This document shows, piece by piece, positions 49,634 to 58,727 of a DNA stretch of 64,000 nucleotides (within the stretch, counting starts at the first letter, position 1; each line of letters begins with the position of its first letter). The translations under genes and the position numbers were made by a program. The stretch is from Devosia submarina. Lineage in GTDB: Bacteria > Pseudomonadota > Alphaproteobacteria > Rhizobiales > Devosiaceae. The notes beneath the pieces are model-generated. The model searched no databases, was not told the origin of the DNA, and saw nothing but the letters and a program-made list of their open reading frames with translations. The DNA lies in contig NZ_PYWB01000009.1 of the NCBI RefSeq assembly GCF_003056345.1, positions 1 through 64,000 of the forward strand, written 5' to 3'.

Positions 49634-50782
49634 TCATACCGTCAACACCGATCCGGCGCTGTCGCCCCAGCTGAGATAGACCTGTTCGTCCCAGGTGATG
49701 GCGTCGGGATTGCCGCGGACCGTGTTGGTCTGGGTGACACGGATGTGCTTGCCGCTTTCGAGACGGATTTGGTAGACGCTCATGTCGCCGAGATAGCCGA
49801 TTTCCTCGACAATCCCTTGCGTGACATTGGCGTCTTGCGCGTTTTCGGGCTTGTCGCGGCTGAGCATGATCTTTTCGGGACGAATGGCCCACCACAGGAT
49901 CTGGTCGGGGGCGCAATCGACGCCGTGGCCGACAAAGATATCGCAGCCCAGCTCGGCTGAGCGGATGCGGACATGGTCCGGCTCGTCCTCGATGACGATG
50001 CCTTCCACCATGTTGACCGAGCCGATGAAGCCGGCGACGAATTTCGAATTGGGGAATTCATAGATGTCAGTGGGCTCGCCGATCATGGCGATCTCGCCAT
50101 AGTTCATCACCCCGATGCGGGTGGCCAGCGACATGGCTTCTTCCTGGTCGTGCGTCACCACGATGAAGGTGACGCCCAGGGTTTCCTGGATCTTGACCAG
50201 TTCGAACTGGGTTTCCTCGCGCAGCTTCTTGTCGAGCGCGCCCAGGGGTTCATCGAGCAGCAAGAGCTTTGGGCGTTTGGCGAGGGCGCGGGCCAGGGCC
50301 ACGCGCTGGCGCTGGCCGCCCGAGAGCTGGTGCGGCTTGCGCTTGCCGTAGTCCTGCAGCTTGACGAGGGCGAGCAGTTCCTCGACGCGCCGGTGGATCT
50401 CGTCCTTGGGAAGGTGATCGCGTTTGAGGCCATAGGCGATGTTCTGTTCCACATTCATGTGGGGGAACAAGGCATAGCTCTGGAACATCATGTTGACGGG
50501 GCGGTTGTAGGGGGCCACGTCCGTCATATCGACGCCGTCGATCTCGATCGTGCCCGATGTGGGTTGTTCGAAGCCGGCCAGCATGCGCAGCAAGGTCGAT
50601 TTGCCCGAGCCCGAGCCGCCCAGAAGGCAGAACAGCTCGGACTTGAAGATGTCGAGCGACACATCGGAAACGGCATAAACGTCACCAAATTTCTTGGTGA
50701 CGTTCTTGATGCGGACAAAGGGCTTGGCGTCGGGATCGCGCCAAGGGCGGGTGTCGGCTGCGATCTGGGGCTTCTTGGCCAT
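49634..50782 (-). CDS. potG: Putrescine ABC importer ATPase
   Basis: This 382-residue ATPase has a nucleotide-binding domain (Walker A GGSGSGKST, signature LSGGQRQR, Walker B LLLLDEPLGALD, VTHDQEEAMSLA) and a C-terminal TOBE-type domain (about 290-380). The ATG at 50782 follows AGGGA by 5 nt. It energises PotHI. Confidence 0.92.
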   Translation of the reverse strand: MAKKPQIAADTRPWRDPDAKPFVRIKNVTKKFGDVYAVSDVSLDIFKSELFCLLGGSGSGKSTLLRMLAGFEQPTSGTIEIDGVDMTDVAPYNRPVNMMFQSYALFPHMNVEQNIAYGLKRDHLPKDEIHRRVEELLALVKLQDYGKRKPHQLSGGQRQRVALARALAKRPKLLLLDEPLGALDKKLREETQFELVKIQETLGVTFIVVTHDQEEAMSLATRIGVMNYGEIAMIGEPTDIYEFPNSKFVAGFIGSVNMVEGIVIEDEPDHVRIRSAELGCDIFVGHGVDCAPDQILWWAIRPEKIMLSRDKPENAQDANVTQGIVEEIGYLGDMSVYQIRLESGKHIRVTQTNTVRGNPDAITWDEQVYLSWGDSAGSVLTV

Positions 50783-50808
50783 GTCAGTCCCTAGCAATTC
50801 TATCCATA

Positions 50809-50892
50809 GACCTCATCCTGAGCCCGTCGGAGGACGAGGTCGTGACTGGATGGTGCCATGCCCTCGGGGTTCGACAGGCTCACCATGAGGGC
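50809..50892. repeat. Twin-hairpin intergenic repeat, copy 2 (potF-potG spacer)
   Basis: The 84-bp element has the same termini as copy 1 (GACCTCATCCTGA ... CACCATGAGGGC) and the same two hairpins. It lies downstream of potF, where a stem-loop could stabilise the potF message relative to the genes after it. Confidence 0.8.
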
Positions 50893-50945
50893 TGCTGGTG
50901 GGCCAAAGACTGAGGGACGGCCCGAAAGCCGCCCCCCTGGTTTTG

Positions 50946-52037
50946 TTACTGGCCCGTTTTGATGCGGGTCCAGGTGCGGGTCAAGACCTCTTCGTAGTCC
51001 GGGGTGTGAGCATTCATCACAAAGGCTTTGGCGATGGTCTCGGCCGGTGGGTAGATGCCCGGATTGCCCTTGACTTCCTCGTTCACAAACTCGGTCGCTG
51101 GCAGATTGGGGTTGGCGTAGAACACGTAGTTGGTGATCGCAGCGACGACCTGTGGCTCAAGGATGTAGTTGATGAACTTGTGCGCATTGTCGGGGTGCGG
51201 TGCATCAACGGGAATGGCGAGGAAGTCGAACAGGGTCGCAGCGCCTTCCTTGGGGATGACGTATTGCACTTCAACGCCCGCATTGGCGGCGGCAGCCGCG
51301 TCGGCAGCGATGAAGATGTCACCGGAATAGCCCAGCGCCAGGCAGATTTCGCCATTGCCCAGATCGTCAATGTACTGCGACGAGTTGAAGTAGCGGATGT
51401 GTGGCTTGATCGAGGTCAGCAGTTCCTCGGCCTTGGCGAGGTCCTCTTCGCTTTCCGAATTGGGATCAAGGCCCAGATAGTGGAGCGCAATGCCGACCAC
51501 TTCGGATGGGCTGTCGAGCAGGCTGATGCCGCAGGACGCGAGCTTTTCGGCATATTCGGGCTTGAAGAGGAGGTCCCAGCTGTCGAGCGGGGCATCGGCG
51601 CCCAGGATTTCGGTGACCTTGGCGACATTGTAGCCAAAGCCGATCGTGTTGATCATGTAGGGCACGCCATGGGCGTTGTCCGGATCCTGCTCGGCGGCGG
51701 TAGCCATGACGGCGGGATCGAGATTGCCGAGATTGGTGAGCTTGGATTTGTCGAGTTCAAGGATCAGGCCGGCCTGGATCTGGCGCTCCAGGAAATTGCC
51801 CGATGGCACGACGATGTCATAGCCCGAGGAGCCGGCCAGCAGCTTGGCGTCGACGATCTCGTTGGTGTCATAAACGTCGTAATTGACCTTGATGCCGGTC
51901 TGCGCCTCGAAATTGGCGATGGTGTCCTCGGCGATATAGTCAGACCAGTTATAAACGTTGAGCACGGGCTCTTCCTGGGCCAGCGCGGGGCTGGCGACCA
52001 TGAGGGCACCCAAGGCAAGGGCGAGCGATTTGTTCAT
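50946..52037 (-). CDS. potF: Putrescine-binding periplasmic protein
   Basis: This 363-residue PotF/PotD-type binding protein has a signal peptide (MNKSLALALGALMVASPALA) and then VLNVYNWSDYIAEDTIANFE, the family's mature N-terminus with the Trp-Ser-Asp-Tyr polyamine-site motif. The acidic site residues expected for polyamine binding (YDTNEIVDAKLL and GYSGDIFIAAD regions) are present. It binds putrescine, or possibly spermidine, in the periplasm. The ATG at 52037 gives a clean signal. It is the first gene of the operon. Confidence 0.9.
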   Translation of the reverse strand: MNKSLALALGALMVASPALAQEEPVLNVYNWSDYIAEDTIANFEAQTGIKVNYDVYDTNEIVDAKLLAGSSGYDIVVPSGNFLERQIQAGLILELDKSKLTNLGNLDPAVMATAAEQDPDNAHGVPYMINTIGFGYNVAKVTEILGADAPLDSWDLLFKPEYAEKLASCGISLLDSPSEVVGIALHYLGLDPNSESEEDLAKAEELLTSIKPHIRYFNSSQYIDDLGNGEICLALGYSGDIFIAADAAAAANAGVEVQYVIPKEGAATLFDFLAIPVDAPHPDNAHKFINYILEPQVVAAITNYVFYANPNLPATEFVNEEVKGNPGIYPPAETIAKAFVMNAHTPDYEEVLTRTWTRIKTGQ

Positions 52038-52462
52038 TGTCTTAAGGGCTCCTGTTCGAGGGTCGGTGGATAAGTGTTCGCTGCGCTCACGCGCAGCATG
52101 GAATAATCCCTGCCCAAGGCGGCAGGCGCGACAGCATGCGCTTATCTTGTAGTGATCGGCGGCTTGGAAAAAAGGGATGCGGCGGCCCGGCGCCTGAAGG
52201 CGCTGGAGAACTTGGCTGAACTCTGCCCCGGGCGGGGTGCGTATCGATCGGTTGAATCCAACCAATCAACAATGAGCGTCTGCAGCGAAGTGCCCTTTCT
52301 CGCCAGAACAACAGGGGGGACCCTAAGGCTAAATTGCCCTTGCGACAAGCGGTTTAGCCCACCATTTTCGAAGGGCTTGACGCGTTGTCGCAGCAAGGAG
52401 CAAAACCTTTGGCAAGAGGGTCCCCCGCGGCCCGGACGAGCCCTAACAGAGAGCCCAGACCC
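52038..52462. other. Intergenic region between divergent potF and psuG
   Basis: These 425 bp must hold the promoters of both units. I see no gene, known operator or strong palindrome here; open frames in it have no family similarity and poor ribosome sites. Confidence 0.5.
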
Positions 52463-53398
52463 ATGAGCGCAAAGGCCTATTTGTCCATCAGCCCGGAGGT
52501 CCGGCAGGCTCTGCATGACGGCAAGCCTGTGGTGGCGCTGGAATCCACCATTATTACTCATGGCATGCCCTATCCGCAGAATGGGGAAATGGCGCGCAAT
52601 GTGGAAGGGGTGATCCGCAGCAATGGCGCCGTGCCAGCAACCATCGCCATCATGGATGGGCGCTTTTGCGTGGGTGTTTCGGGGGAAGATCTGGAGCGAT
52701 TGGCGCTGGAGGGCGGCAAGGCGGCCAAGGCCTCGCGGCGCGATGTGTCGGCGCTTTTGGTGCAGGGTGCAATTGCGGGCACCACGGTTGCGACCACGAT
52801 GCAGATTGCGGCGCTAGCGGGCATTCATGTGTTTGCCACGGGTGGCATTGGCGGGGTGCACCGGGGCGCCGAGGAAACGTTTGATATTTCGGCGGACCTT
52901 GAAGAATTGGGCCGCACGCCGGTAGCGGTGGTTTGCGCAGGCGCCAAGTCGATCCTTGATATCGGCAAGACGCTTGAAGTGCTCGAAACCAATGGCGTGC
53001 CGGTGCTGGGCTATGGCACGGAAGACTTTCCGGCCTTCTGGGCGCGGCGGAGCGGGCACAAGGTCGATCACCGGTTCGATGATGTGGCAGACATTGCCAA
53101 GGTGATGCACACGCAGATCGCGCTGGGGCTGGGCGGCATTTTGGTCGCCAATCCGATCCCGGTGGAAAACGAGCTCGATGCCGAGGCGATCGAGGCGCGC
53201 ATCGCCGAGGCGATCCGTGGTGCCGAGCAGGAGGGTGTGTCGCGCAAGGCGCTGACGCCGTTCCTGCTTAAGCGCATTTTCGAGCTTACCGAAGGCAAGT
53301 CGCTGGTAGCCAATATTGCGCTGGTGGAAAACAACGCCAAGGTGGCCGCGCAGATCGCGGTGGCTATGAGCAAGAAGCCGCAGATTTTTACCGCATGA
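52463..53398 (+). CDS. psuG: Pseudouridine-5'-phosphate glycosidase
   Basis: PsuG cleaves pseudouridine 5'-phosphate to uracil and ribose 5-phosphate in the cytoplasm. The 311-residue protein carries the family's catalytic positions: Glu in VALESTIITHGMPYP, Lys in AKASRRDVSALL and Lys in CAGAKSILDIGKT, plus the metal-site region ATGGIGGVHRGAE. The ATG at 52463 is used; the upstream extension of the frame has no similarity. It overlaps psuK by 4 bp. Confidence 0.94.
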   Translation: MSAKAYLSISPEVRQALHDGKPVVALESTIITHGMPYPQNGEMARNVEGVIRSNGAVPATIAIMDGRFCVGVSGEDLERLALEGGKAAKASRRDVSALLVQGAIAGTTVATTMQIAALAGIHVFATGGIGGVHRGAEETFDISADLEELGRTPVAVVCAGAKSILDIGKTLEVLETNGVPVLGYGTEDFPAFWARRSGHKVDHRFDDVADIAKVMHTQIALGLGGILVANPIPVENELDAEAIEARIAEAIRGAEQEGVSRKALTPFLLKRIFELTEGKSLVANIALVENNAKVAAQIAVAMSKKPQIFTA

Positions 53399-54279
53399 GC
53401 GGTCGGATCCTCGTTGTCGGGGATGTGATGACCGATGTGATCGTGGTGCCCGAAGGCCCGATCGTGAAGGGATCGGACCGGCGCGCCCAGGTGCGCAGTC
53501 GCCCCGGTGGGTCGGGGGCGAACCAGGCTGTGTGGCTGGGTGCAATAGGGGCAGACGTTTTGTTTGCAGCGCGGGTGGGCGCTGACGATAAGGCGGGGCT
53601 CGAAAGCTATTTTCGCGGGCGAGGCGTGGAGCCGCGGCTGGCGGGGGATGACGAGCAGCCTTCGGGGGTGCTGGTCACTATTGTTGATCCCGATGGGGAG
53701 CGCAGTTTTCTGACTGACCGCGGGGCAAATCTGCGCCTTTGTGCCCAGGACTTGCCGGACGAATTGCTCGATGGCGTGCACCTCGTGATGGTGTCGGGGT
53801 ACAGCTTTTTTGCGCCGGGACCGCGTGGGGCGGTGATGGATTTGTTTGCGCGCGCCAAAGAGTGGGGCATTGCCCTTGCGGTTGATGCGGCGTCGGTGGG
53901 GTTTCTCGCGGAGGTCGGGCCAGCGCCATTTCTCCGGTGGACTGCAGAGGCGGATTGGATCTTTGCCAATCAAAGCGAGGCCGAGGCGCTGACGGGTTTC
54001 GCGGGTCTTGAGGAGCAGATGCGGGTGCTGGGTGCCCATTACGGCAATGTCGTTGTCAAGCTGGGTGCGCAGGGGGCGGCGCTGGGCGGGTGTGATGGCG
54101 TGCGGCTCACGCTCCCCGCCGAGCTTGTGCAGGTGGTTGATAGTACCGGGGCAGGCGACGCCTTCGCCGCCGGGTTCCTGGCGGCGCATGTGCGGGGCGA
54201 GGGTGAGCGGGCGGCGCTGCTTGCAGGCATTGCGGCGGGAGCCAGGGCCGTGCAGACCTTGGGTGGGCAGCCCGGGTAG
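53395..54279 (+). CDS. psuK: PfkB-family kinase, probable pseudouridine kinase
   Basis: The 294-residue ribokinase-fold protein has the substrate motif RSRPGGSGANQA and the catalytic motif DSTGAGDAFAAGF. Overlap with psuG (ATGA) points to pseudouridine kinase, which would make the PsuG substrate, giving a two-gene pseudouridine salvage operon. The kinase specificity is taken from context; the family alone also includes sugar kinases. Confidence 0.88.
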   Translation: MSGRILVVGDVMTDVIVVPEGPIVKGSDRRAQVRSRPGGSGANQAVWLGAIGADVLFAARVGADDKAGLESYFRGRGVEPRLAGDDEQPSGVLVTIVDPDGERSFLTDRGANLRLCAQDLPDELLDGVHLVMVSGYSFFAPGPRGAVMDLFARAKEWGIALAVDAASVGFLAEVGPAPFLRWTAEADWIFANQSEAEALTGFAGLEEQMRVLGAHYGNVVVKLGAQGAALGGCDGVRLTLPAELVQVVDSTGAGDAFAAGFLAAHVRGEGERAALLAGIAAGARAVQTLGGQPG

Positions 54280-54302
54280 GCCGACCGTACATCTCGGGAT
54301 GG

Positions 54303-54323
54303 ATCCCGGGTCGAGCCCGGGAT
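54303..54323. repeat. Short copy of the CCCGGG-type palindromic repeat
   Basis: ATCCCGGGTCGAGCCCGGGAT is a perfect hairpin followed by GACA, matching the inner hairpins of the elements at 35946 and 39194. It lies between the convergent psuK and M20 peptidase genes and can act as a terminator. Confidence 0.6.
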
Positions 54324-54355
54324 GACACTGTGGATGGGATAGGGTGGGCGGACCT

Positions 54356-55750
54356 CTACGCCGCGAAGGTCGCCAGGACGCGCACCCAGGAGCGGATGCC
54401 GCGGTGGAAGCTTTCGAGATCGTATTTCTCGTTGGGCGAGTGGATCTGGTCATCCACATGAGCAAAGCCGATCAGAAGCGTGTCGAGGTCGAGGATCTTC
54501 TTGAAATCGCCAGCGACGGGGATTGAGCCGCCCGAGCCGGTGATCACGGCTTGCTTGCCCCATTCGCCCGATAAGCCATCAAGCGCCTGGCGGAGGTGGA
54601 TGCCTTCGCTGGGCACGGTGATGGCGGGGGAGCCACCATGGGGCGTGAAGGTGACCGAGCAATCGGCGGGGATGCGATCCTGGACATGCTTGCGGAAAGC
54701 GGCGCGGATCTTTTCGGGCTGCATGCCTGAAACTAGCCGGAAGCTGATCTTGGCGCTGGCCTTGGAGGGGATGACGGTCTTGAAGCCGTCCCCGGTATAA
54801 CCCCCGCTCATGCCGTTGATTTCGCAGGTGGGGCGAGCCCAGATCGTTTCGAGCACCGAGCGGCCTTGCTCGCCTGCGGGCTGTGACAGGCCCACATCGC
54901 CCAGGAACTGCTTCTCGTCAAACTCCAGGCCCTGCCATTGCGCCTTGAGCTCGGGGGAGATTTCGGCAACGTCGTCGTAGAAGCCCGGAAGCGTGACGCT
55001 GCCGTCAGGGGCGCGCAGGCTTGCAACAATTTCGGCGAGCACCTGATTGGGGTTGCGCGCGGCATTGCCGAACATGCCGGAATGAAGATCCTTGTTGGCG
55101 CAGGTGATCTCGATTTCCTCGCCCACCAGGCCGCGCAGCATGGTGGTGACGGAGGGGGTCTGGCGGTCCCACATGTCAGTGTCGCAGATGAGGGCAATGT
55201 CGGCGGCGCCCAGTTCGTCACGATTGGCTTCCATGAAAGCCGGCAAATTCTTGCCGCCCGATTCTTCTTCGCCTTCCAGCATCAGCGAAACCTGGACGGG
55301 CAGGGAACCGGTCGCGGCCTTCCAGGCGCGGCAGGCTTCGATAAAGGTCATCATCTGCCCTTTGTCGTCCGAAGCGCCGCGGGCCACGATGATCTTGCGG
55401 CCATTGCTATCGGTCTTGAGCTGGGGCTCGAACGGATCGGTGTGCCAGAGGTTGAGCGGATCGATGGGCTGTACGTCATAATGGGCATAAAACAGCACAT
55501 GGGTGCCCCCTGCCGGAGGAGCATGGGCGACCACGACGGGATGGCCTGGCGTAGGGCGGGCGGCTGCGTCAAAGCCCAGGCCCGACAATTCGCTCACGAT
55601 CCAGTCGGCAGCGCGCTGGCATTCGCTGGCATAGGCCGGATCGGTGGAGATCGATTTGATGCGCAGAAGTTCATAAAGGCGGTTGAGGCTTTGCTCGAGG
55701 TTCTGATCGACCTGGGCAAGCACGCTGTCGAGCGTTGTGGGGGCGGTCAT
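54356..55750 (-). CDS. M20-family metallopeptidase (dipeptidase)
   Basis: This 464-residue zinc peptidase has a catalytic domain with metal ligands in LFYAHYDVQP (His), ARGASDDKGQ (Asp), LMLEGEEESGGKN (catalytic and metal Glu), ICDTDMWD (Asp) and DDQIHSPNEKYD (His), and a lid/dimerisation domain (about 215-370). It resembles carnosinase-like dipeptidases of clan MH acting in the cytoplasm. AAGGAA precedes the ATG. It is a single gene, divergent from the GntR regulator. Confidence 0.9.
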   Translation of the reverse strand: MTAPTTLDSVLAQVDQNLEQSLNRLYELLRIKSISTDPAYASECQRAADWIVSELSGLGFDAAARPTPGHPVVVAHAPPAGGTHVLFYAHYDVQPIDPLNLWHTDPFEPQLKTDSNGRKIIVARGASDDKGQMMTFIEACRAWKAATGSLPVQVSLMLEGEEESGGKNLPAFMEANRDELGAADIALICDTDMWDRQTPSVTTMLRGLVGEEIEITCANKDLHSGMFGNAARNPNQVLAEIVASLRAPDGSVTLPGFYDDVAEISPELKAQWQGLEFDEKQFLGDVGLSQPAGEQGRSVLETIWARPTCEINGMSGGYTGDGFKTVIPSKASAKISFRLVSGMQPEKIRAAFRKHVQDRIPADCSVTFTPHGGSPAITVPSEGIHLRQALDGLSGEWGKQAVITGSGGSIPVAGDFKKILDLDTLLIGFAHVDDQIHSPNEKYDLESFHRGIRSWVRVLATFAA

Positions 55751-55872
55751 GGGCGATTCCTTTTTGCCGCTAACCTCCTAAACGGCGCTGCCGCTGTCCA
55801 GCACAAGGTAGCTAATTCATATTGTAACACTTATGCACGCGTGCTTAGTTCGAGGATAAAAAGGGGGGAAGC

Positions 55873-56637
55873 ATGGCGGCGCGGCACGCAAATGGCGGCA
55901 CATCCGGCGATCTGATCGCATCGATTGCTGGACGCGTGCCTTTGCGCAATCTCCATTCGCAGGTGCTCTGGCAATTGGGGGTGGCGATCGTGGGCGGCGC
56001 CTATGCCGAGGGCGAAATCCTGCCCTCGGACACCGAATTGCTGCAGCGTTTTGCCGTGTCGCGGACGGTGCTGCGCGAGGCGCTAAAGACATTGGCCGCC
56101 AAGGGCATGATCGAGGCGCGGGCGCGGGTGGGTACGCGTGTCTTGCCACGCGAGCGCTGGAATTTGTTTGATGCCGACGTGCTGGCCTGGCATTTCGAAA
56201 CGGGGCCGGATCTCGATTTCCTGCGCAGCCTTTCGGAAATCCGCATTGGCGTGGAAGTGGAATCGGCGGGGCTGGCGGCGGAGCGCCGGAGCGATGAACA
56301 GGCGGCGCGGCTTCTGGCCTGTGCCAGCAAGCTGGGTGAAGCACGCTCGGCCGAGGAATTTGCCCGCATCGACCTCGAGTTTCATCGCGTGGTGGCGGAA
56401 GCCTCGAACAATCCCTTCATGGCCTCGATCAGCGCGCTGGTGGAACTAGCCCTAACGGCCATGTTCACCATCAGCTCGCCCATGCAGGACGACGAGGCAA
56501 TGGTCAGCACCGTGCAGGCGCATAATCGGATCGCCCAGGCTATACATGCCCGCAATGCCGAAGAAGCGCGCGAGGCGATGAAGACGGTGATTGCGCAAGG
56601 GTTCGGCCGCGCGGCCGACCGCATGCCTGCTGGCTAA
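55873..56637 (+). CDS. GntR-family regulator, FadR subfamily
   Basis: This 254-residue regulator has an N-terminal winged helix (about 28-95; LLQRFAVSRTVLREALKTLA) and a C-terminal all-helical FCD ligand domain (about 115-235) with His and Asp/Asn positions typical of metal-dependent FCD sites (DLEFHRVVAEASNN, VQAHNRIAQAI). It probably responds to a sugar acid or related metabolite and controls the rhaM/SDR genes that follow 30 bp downstream. GGGGGGAAG precedes the ATG. Confidence 0.88.
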   Translation: MAARHANGGTSGDLIASIAGRVPLRNLHSQVLWQLGVAIVGGAYAEGEILPSDTELLQRFAVSRTVLREALKTLAAKGMIEARARVGTRVLPRERWNLFDADVLAWHFETGPDLDFLRSLSEIRIGVEVESAGLAAERRSDEQAARLLACASKLGEARSAEEFARIDLEFHRVVAEASNNPFMASISALVELALTAMFTISSPMQDDEAMVSTVQAHNRIAQAIHARNAEEAREAMKTVIAQGFGRAADRMPAG

Positions 56638-56667
56638 TCAAGAAATACAAGGACCAAGGAGAGGCTG

Positions 56668-56985
56668 ATGGCCGAACGCGTGGCATTTCGCATGCGGGTG
56701 CATCCCGGCAAGATCGCCGAATACAAGAAACGCCATGACGAGATCTGGCCCGAACTGGCGCAGGCGCTGCGGGATGCCGGGGTATCGGATTATTCGATCT
56801 GGCACGATCCGGAGACCGATTACCTTTTTGCCACGCTGATCCGCTCGGACGACCACGCCATGGCCGATCTGCCCAAGACCGATGCCAATAAACGCTGGTG
56901 GGCCTTTATGGACGATATCATGGACTACAATGACGATGGCACGCCGACGCAGGTCGATCTCGTCCAGGTCTTTCACCTGCCATGA
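56668..56985 (+). CDS. rhaM: L-rhamnose mutarotase
   Basis: RhaM interconverts alpha and beta anomers of L-rhamnose or related 6-deoxysugars. The 105-residue protein matches E. coli RhaM in length and in its key stretches: EYKKRHDEIWPEL with the catalytic His23, DANKRWWAFMDDIM and the C-terminal VFHLP. AAGGAGAGG precedes the ATG. It lies between the GntR regulator and an SDR gene, suggesting a pathway for L-rhamnose or L-fucose that begins with dehydrogenation rather than isomerisation. Confidence 0.92.
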   Translation: MAERVAFRMRVHPGKIAEYKKRHDEIWPELAQALRDAGVSDYSIWHDPETDYLFATLIRSDDHAMADLPKTDANKRWWAFMDDIMDYNDDGTPTQVDLVQVFHLP

Positions 56986-56998
56986 TAAGGATAGGCGC

Positions 56999-57745
56999 AT
57001 GAACCAGATCGATCTTCAGGGCCGGGTGGCGGTTGTTACCGGAGGGGCGCAGGGGCTAGGCTTTGCCATTGCCCGTAGGCTGGTCCTTTCGGGCGCACGG
57101 GTCAGCCTTTGGGACCTCAACACCGATCTTCTGGACGCGGCCCAAGCCGAGCTGGGCGAGGCAGCTTCGAGTGAGCAGGTGGATATCACCAACTATGATG
57201 CTGTGGCCGCTGCAACGGCAAAGGTCGGGGCGGATCTGGGCCGGCTCGATATCCTGGTCAATTCGGCTGGGATTGCGGGACGCAATGCGCCGCTGGAAGA
57301 ATATGACCTCGACGAATGGCGGCGAGTGATCGAGATCGACCTCAATGGCGCGTTCTATGTCAATCGCGCCGTGTTGCCGGGCATGAAGGCGCGCAATTAT
57401 GGGCGCATCGTCAACATCGCCTCCATAGCCGCCAAGGAGGGCAACCCCAATGCGTCGGCCTATGCTGCCGCCAAGGCCGGGGTGGTGGGGATGACCAAGG
57501 CAGTGGGCAAGGAATGTGCGCGCTTCGACATCGCCGTCAATGCCATTACCCCGGCCACGGCCAAGACGCGGATCCTTGATGAGCTCAAGCCAGAGTTCAT
57601 TGACTATATGCTTAGCCGCATCCCGCGTGGACGGTTCCTCGAGGTGGAAGAGGCTGCCAATATGGTGGCCTGGCTCGTGTCGGCGGAAAACAGTTTTACT
57701 ACTGGCGCGGTGTTCGACCTGTCCGGCGGGCGGGCTACCTACTGA
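56999..57745 (+). CDS. Short-chain dehydrogenase/reductase, possible L-rhamnose/L-fucose dehydrogenase
   Basis: This 248-residue classical SDR has the cofactor motif TGGAQGLG, NSAG, and the catalytic Ser-Tyr-Lys (NIASIAAKEG..., SAYAAAKAG). An acidic or small residue after the second strand (SLWDLNTD) favours NAD. With RhaM and a FadR-type regulator it may oxidise a 6-deoxysugar to its lactone; specificity is inferred from context. The ATG at 56999 follows AAGGATAGG. Its 3' end overlaps the convergent nudC gene by 11 bp. Confidence 0.85.
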   Translation: MNQIDLQGRVAVVTGGAQGLGFAIARRLVLSGARVSLWDLNTDLLDAAQAELGEAASSEQVDITNYDAVAAATAKVGADLGRLDILVNSAGIAGRNAPLEEYDLDEWRRVIEIDLNGAFYVNRAVLPGMKARNYGRIVNIASIAAKEGNPNASAYAAAKAGVVGMTKAVGKECARFDIAVNAITPATAKTRILDELKPEFIDYMLSRIPRGRFLEVEEAANMVAWLVSAENSFTTGAVFDLSGGRATY

Positions 57746-58706
57746 GTTCGCCGTCCCAATAGGCGGGATCGAGCAGCTTGCCTTCGGCCCAGGCGCGGAT
57801 GAGGCCGCCCGCAATGGCGCCGGGGCGGGGGGTGTTGATGGTGTCGTGGGTGCCGGCGAGGATAGAATGCACCTCCTCGCGCGTGACCCACCGGGCGTCC
57901 GCAAGCTCCACCGGATCGATGGTGATCGCTTCCGATGCGGCCTCGCCCTGGCAGCCGAACATCAGGGACATGGGGAAGGGCCAGGGCTGGCAGGCGACAT
58001 AGCGCACCGGCCCAACGAGGATGCCGCTTTCTTCCACCACTTCGCGCCGCACGGCTGATTCAATTGTTTCACCGGGCTCAACAAAGCCGGCAAGGAGCGA
58101 ATACATCCCTTGTGGCCAGGAGGGGCCACGCCCTAGCAAGAGCTGGTCGCCGCGGGTGATCGCCATGATCACGACCGGGTCGGTGCGTGGGAAATGCTGG
58201 GTGGCACAATCGGGGCATTTGCGCACCCAGCCGGCGCTTTCGATTTCCGTCGGCTTGCCGCAATTGCTGCAGAAACGGTGTGTGCCGTGCCAGCCAAGGA
58301 GCGCCCGTGCAGTGGCGACGGTTTCCCCCTCAAGAGGGAAAAGGGTCGGCATTAGCCCGCGAATTTCAGCGAAATGGGCCTGCGGCCAGGCGGGGTGGAC
58401 CTGCTGGCTTTGATCCACGAATTCGCCGATCGTCGCCGCATCTTCGGGCGGTGACCAGAGCGGCAGGTCGACGGCAAAGCGCGGGCCCTCTGCCGTTAGA
58501 CCCAGGAACACCGGAGCCTCACGGGCATCGCCCAGCGCCGGATGGTCGAGGCGTGCCAGCACGGGATCCCCTTCTCCGTCCGCCAGGAGCTTGCCGCGCC
58601 AGAACACCAGCGTTTGGGCATTGCTATCGGTCCGCGGGCCGCCGCCGGGACGCAGATGGGCGGCCCGGTCCAGAAAGCCCGAGGTGAAGGCGAAGCTTGG
58701 GCGCAT
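57735..58706 (-). CDS. nudC: NADH pyrophosphatase / NAD-cap decapping hydrolase
   Basis: NudC hydrolyses NADH to NMNH and AMP and removes NAD caps from RNA. The 323-residue protein has the N-terminal domain, a zinc ribbon (FCSNCG ... KCPDC) and the Nudix box GFVEPGETIESAVRREVVEE with the following ESG, then the NudC-specific QPWPFPMSLMFG. It is the last gene of a three-gene run (Rrf2-type regulator, alpha/beta hydrolase, nudC). Confidence 0.94.
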   Translation of the reverse strand: MRPSFAFTSGFLDRAAHLRPGGGPRTDSNAQTLVFWRGKLLADGEGDPVLARLDHPALGDAREAPVFLGLTAEGPRFAVDLPLWSPPEDAATIGEFVDQSQQVHPAWPQAHFAEIRGLMPTLFPLEGETVATARALLGWHGTHRFCSNCGKPTEIESAGWVRKCPDCATQHFPRTDPVVIMAITRGDQLLLGRGPSWPQGMYSLLAGFVEPGETIESAVRREVVEESGILVGPVRYVACQPWPFPMSLMFGCQGEAASEAITIDPVELADARWVTREEVHSILAGTHDTINTPRPGAIAGGLIRAWAEGKLLDPAYWDGELSR

Positions 58707-58727
58707 GGGATGATACTCTGTTGCGGC

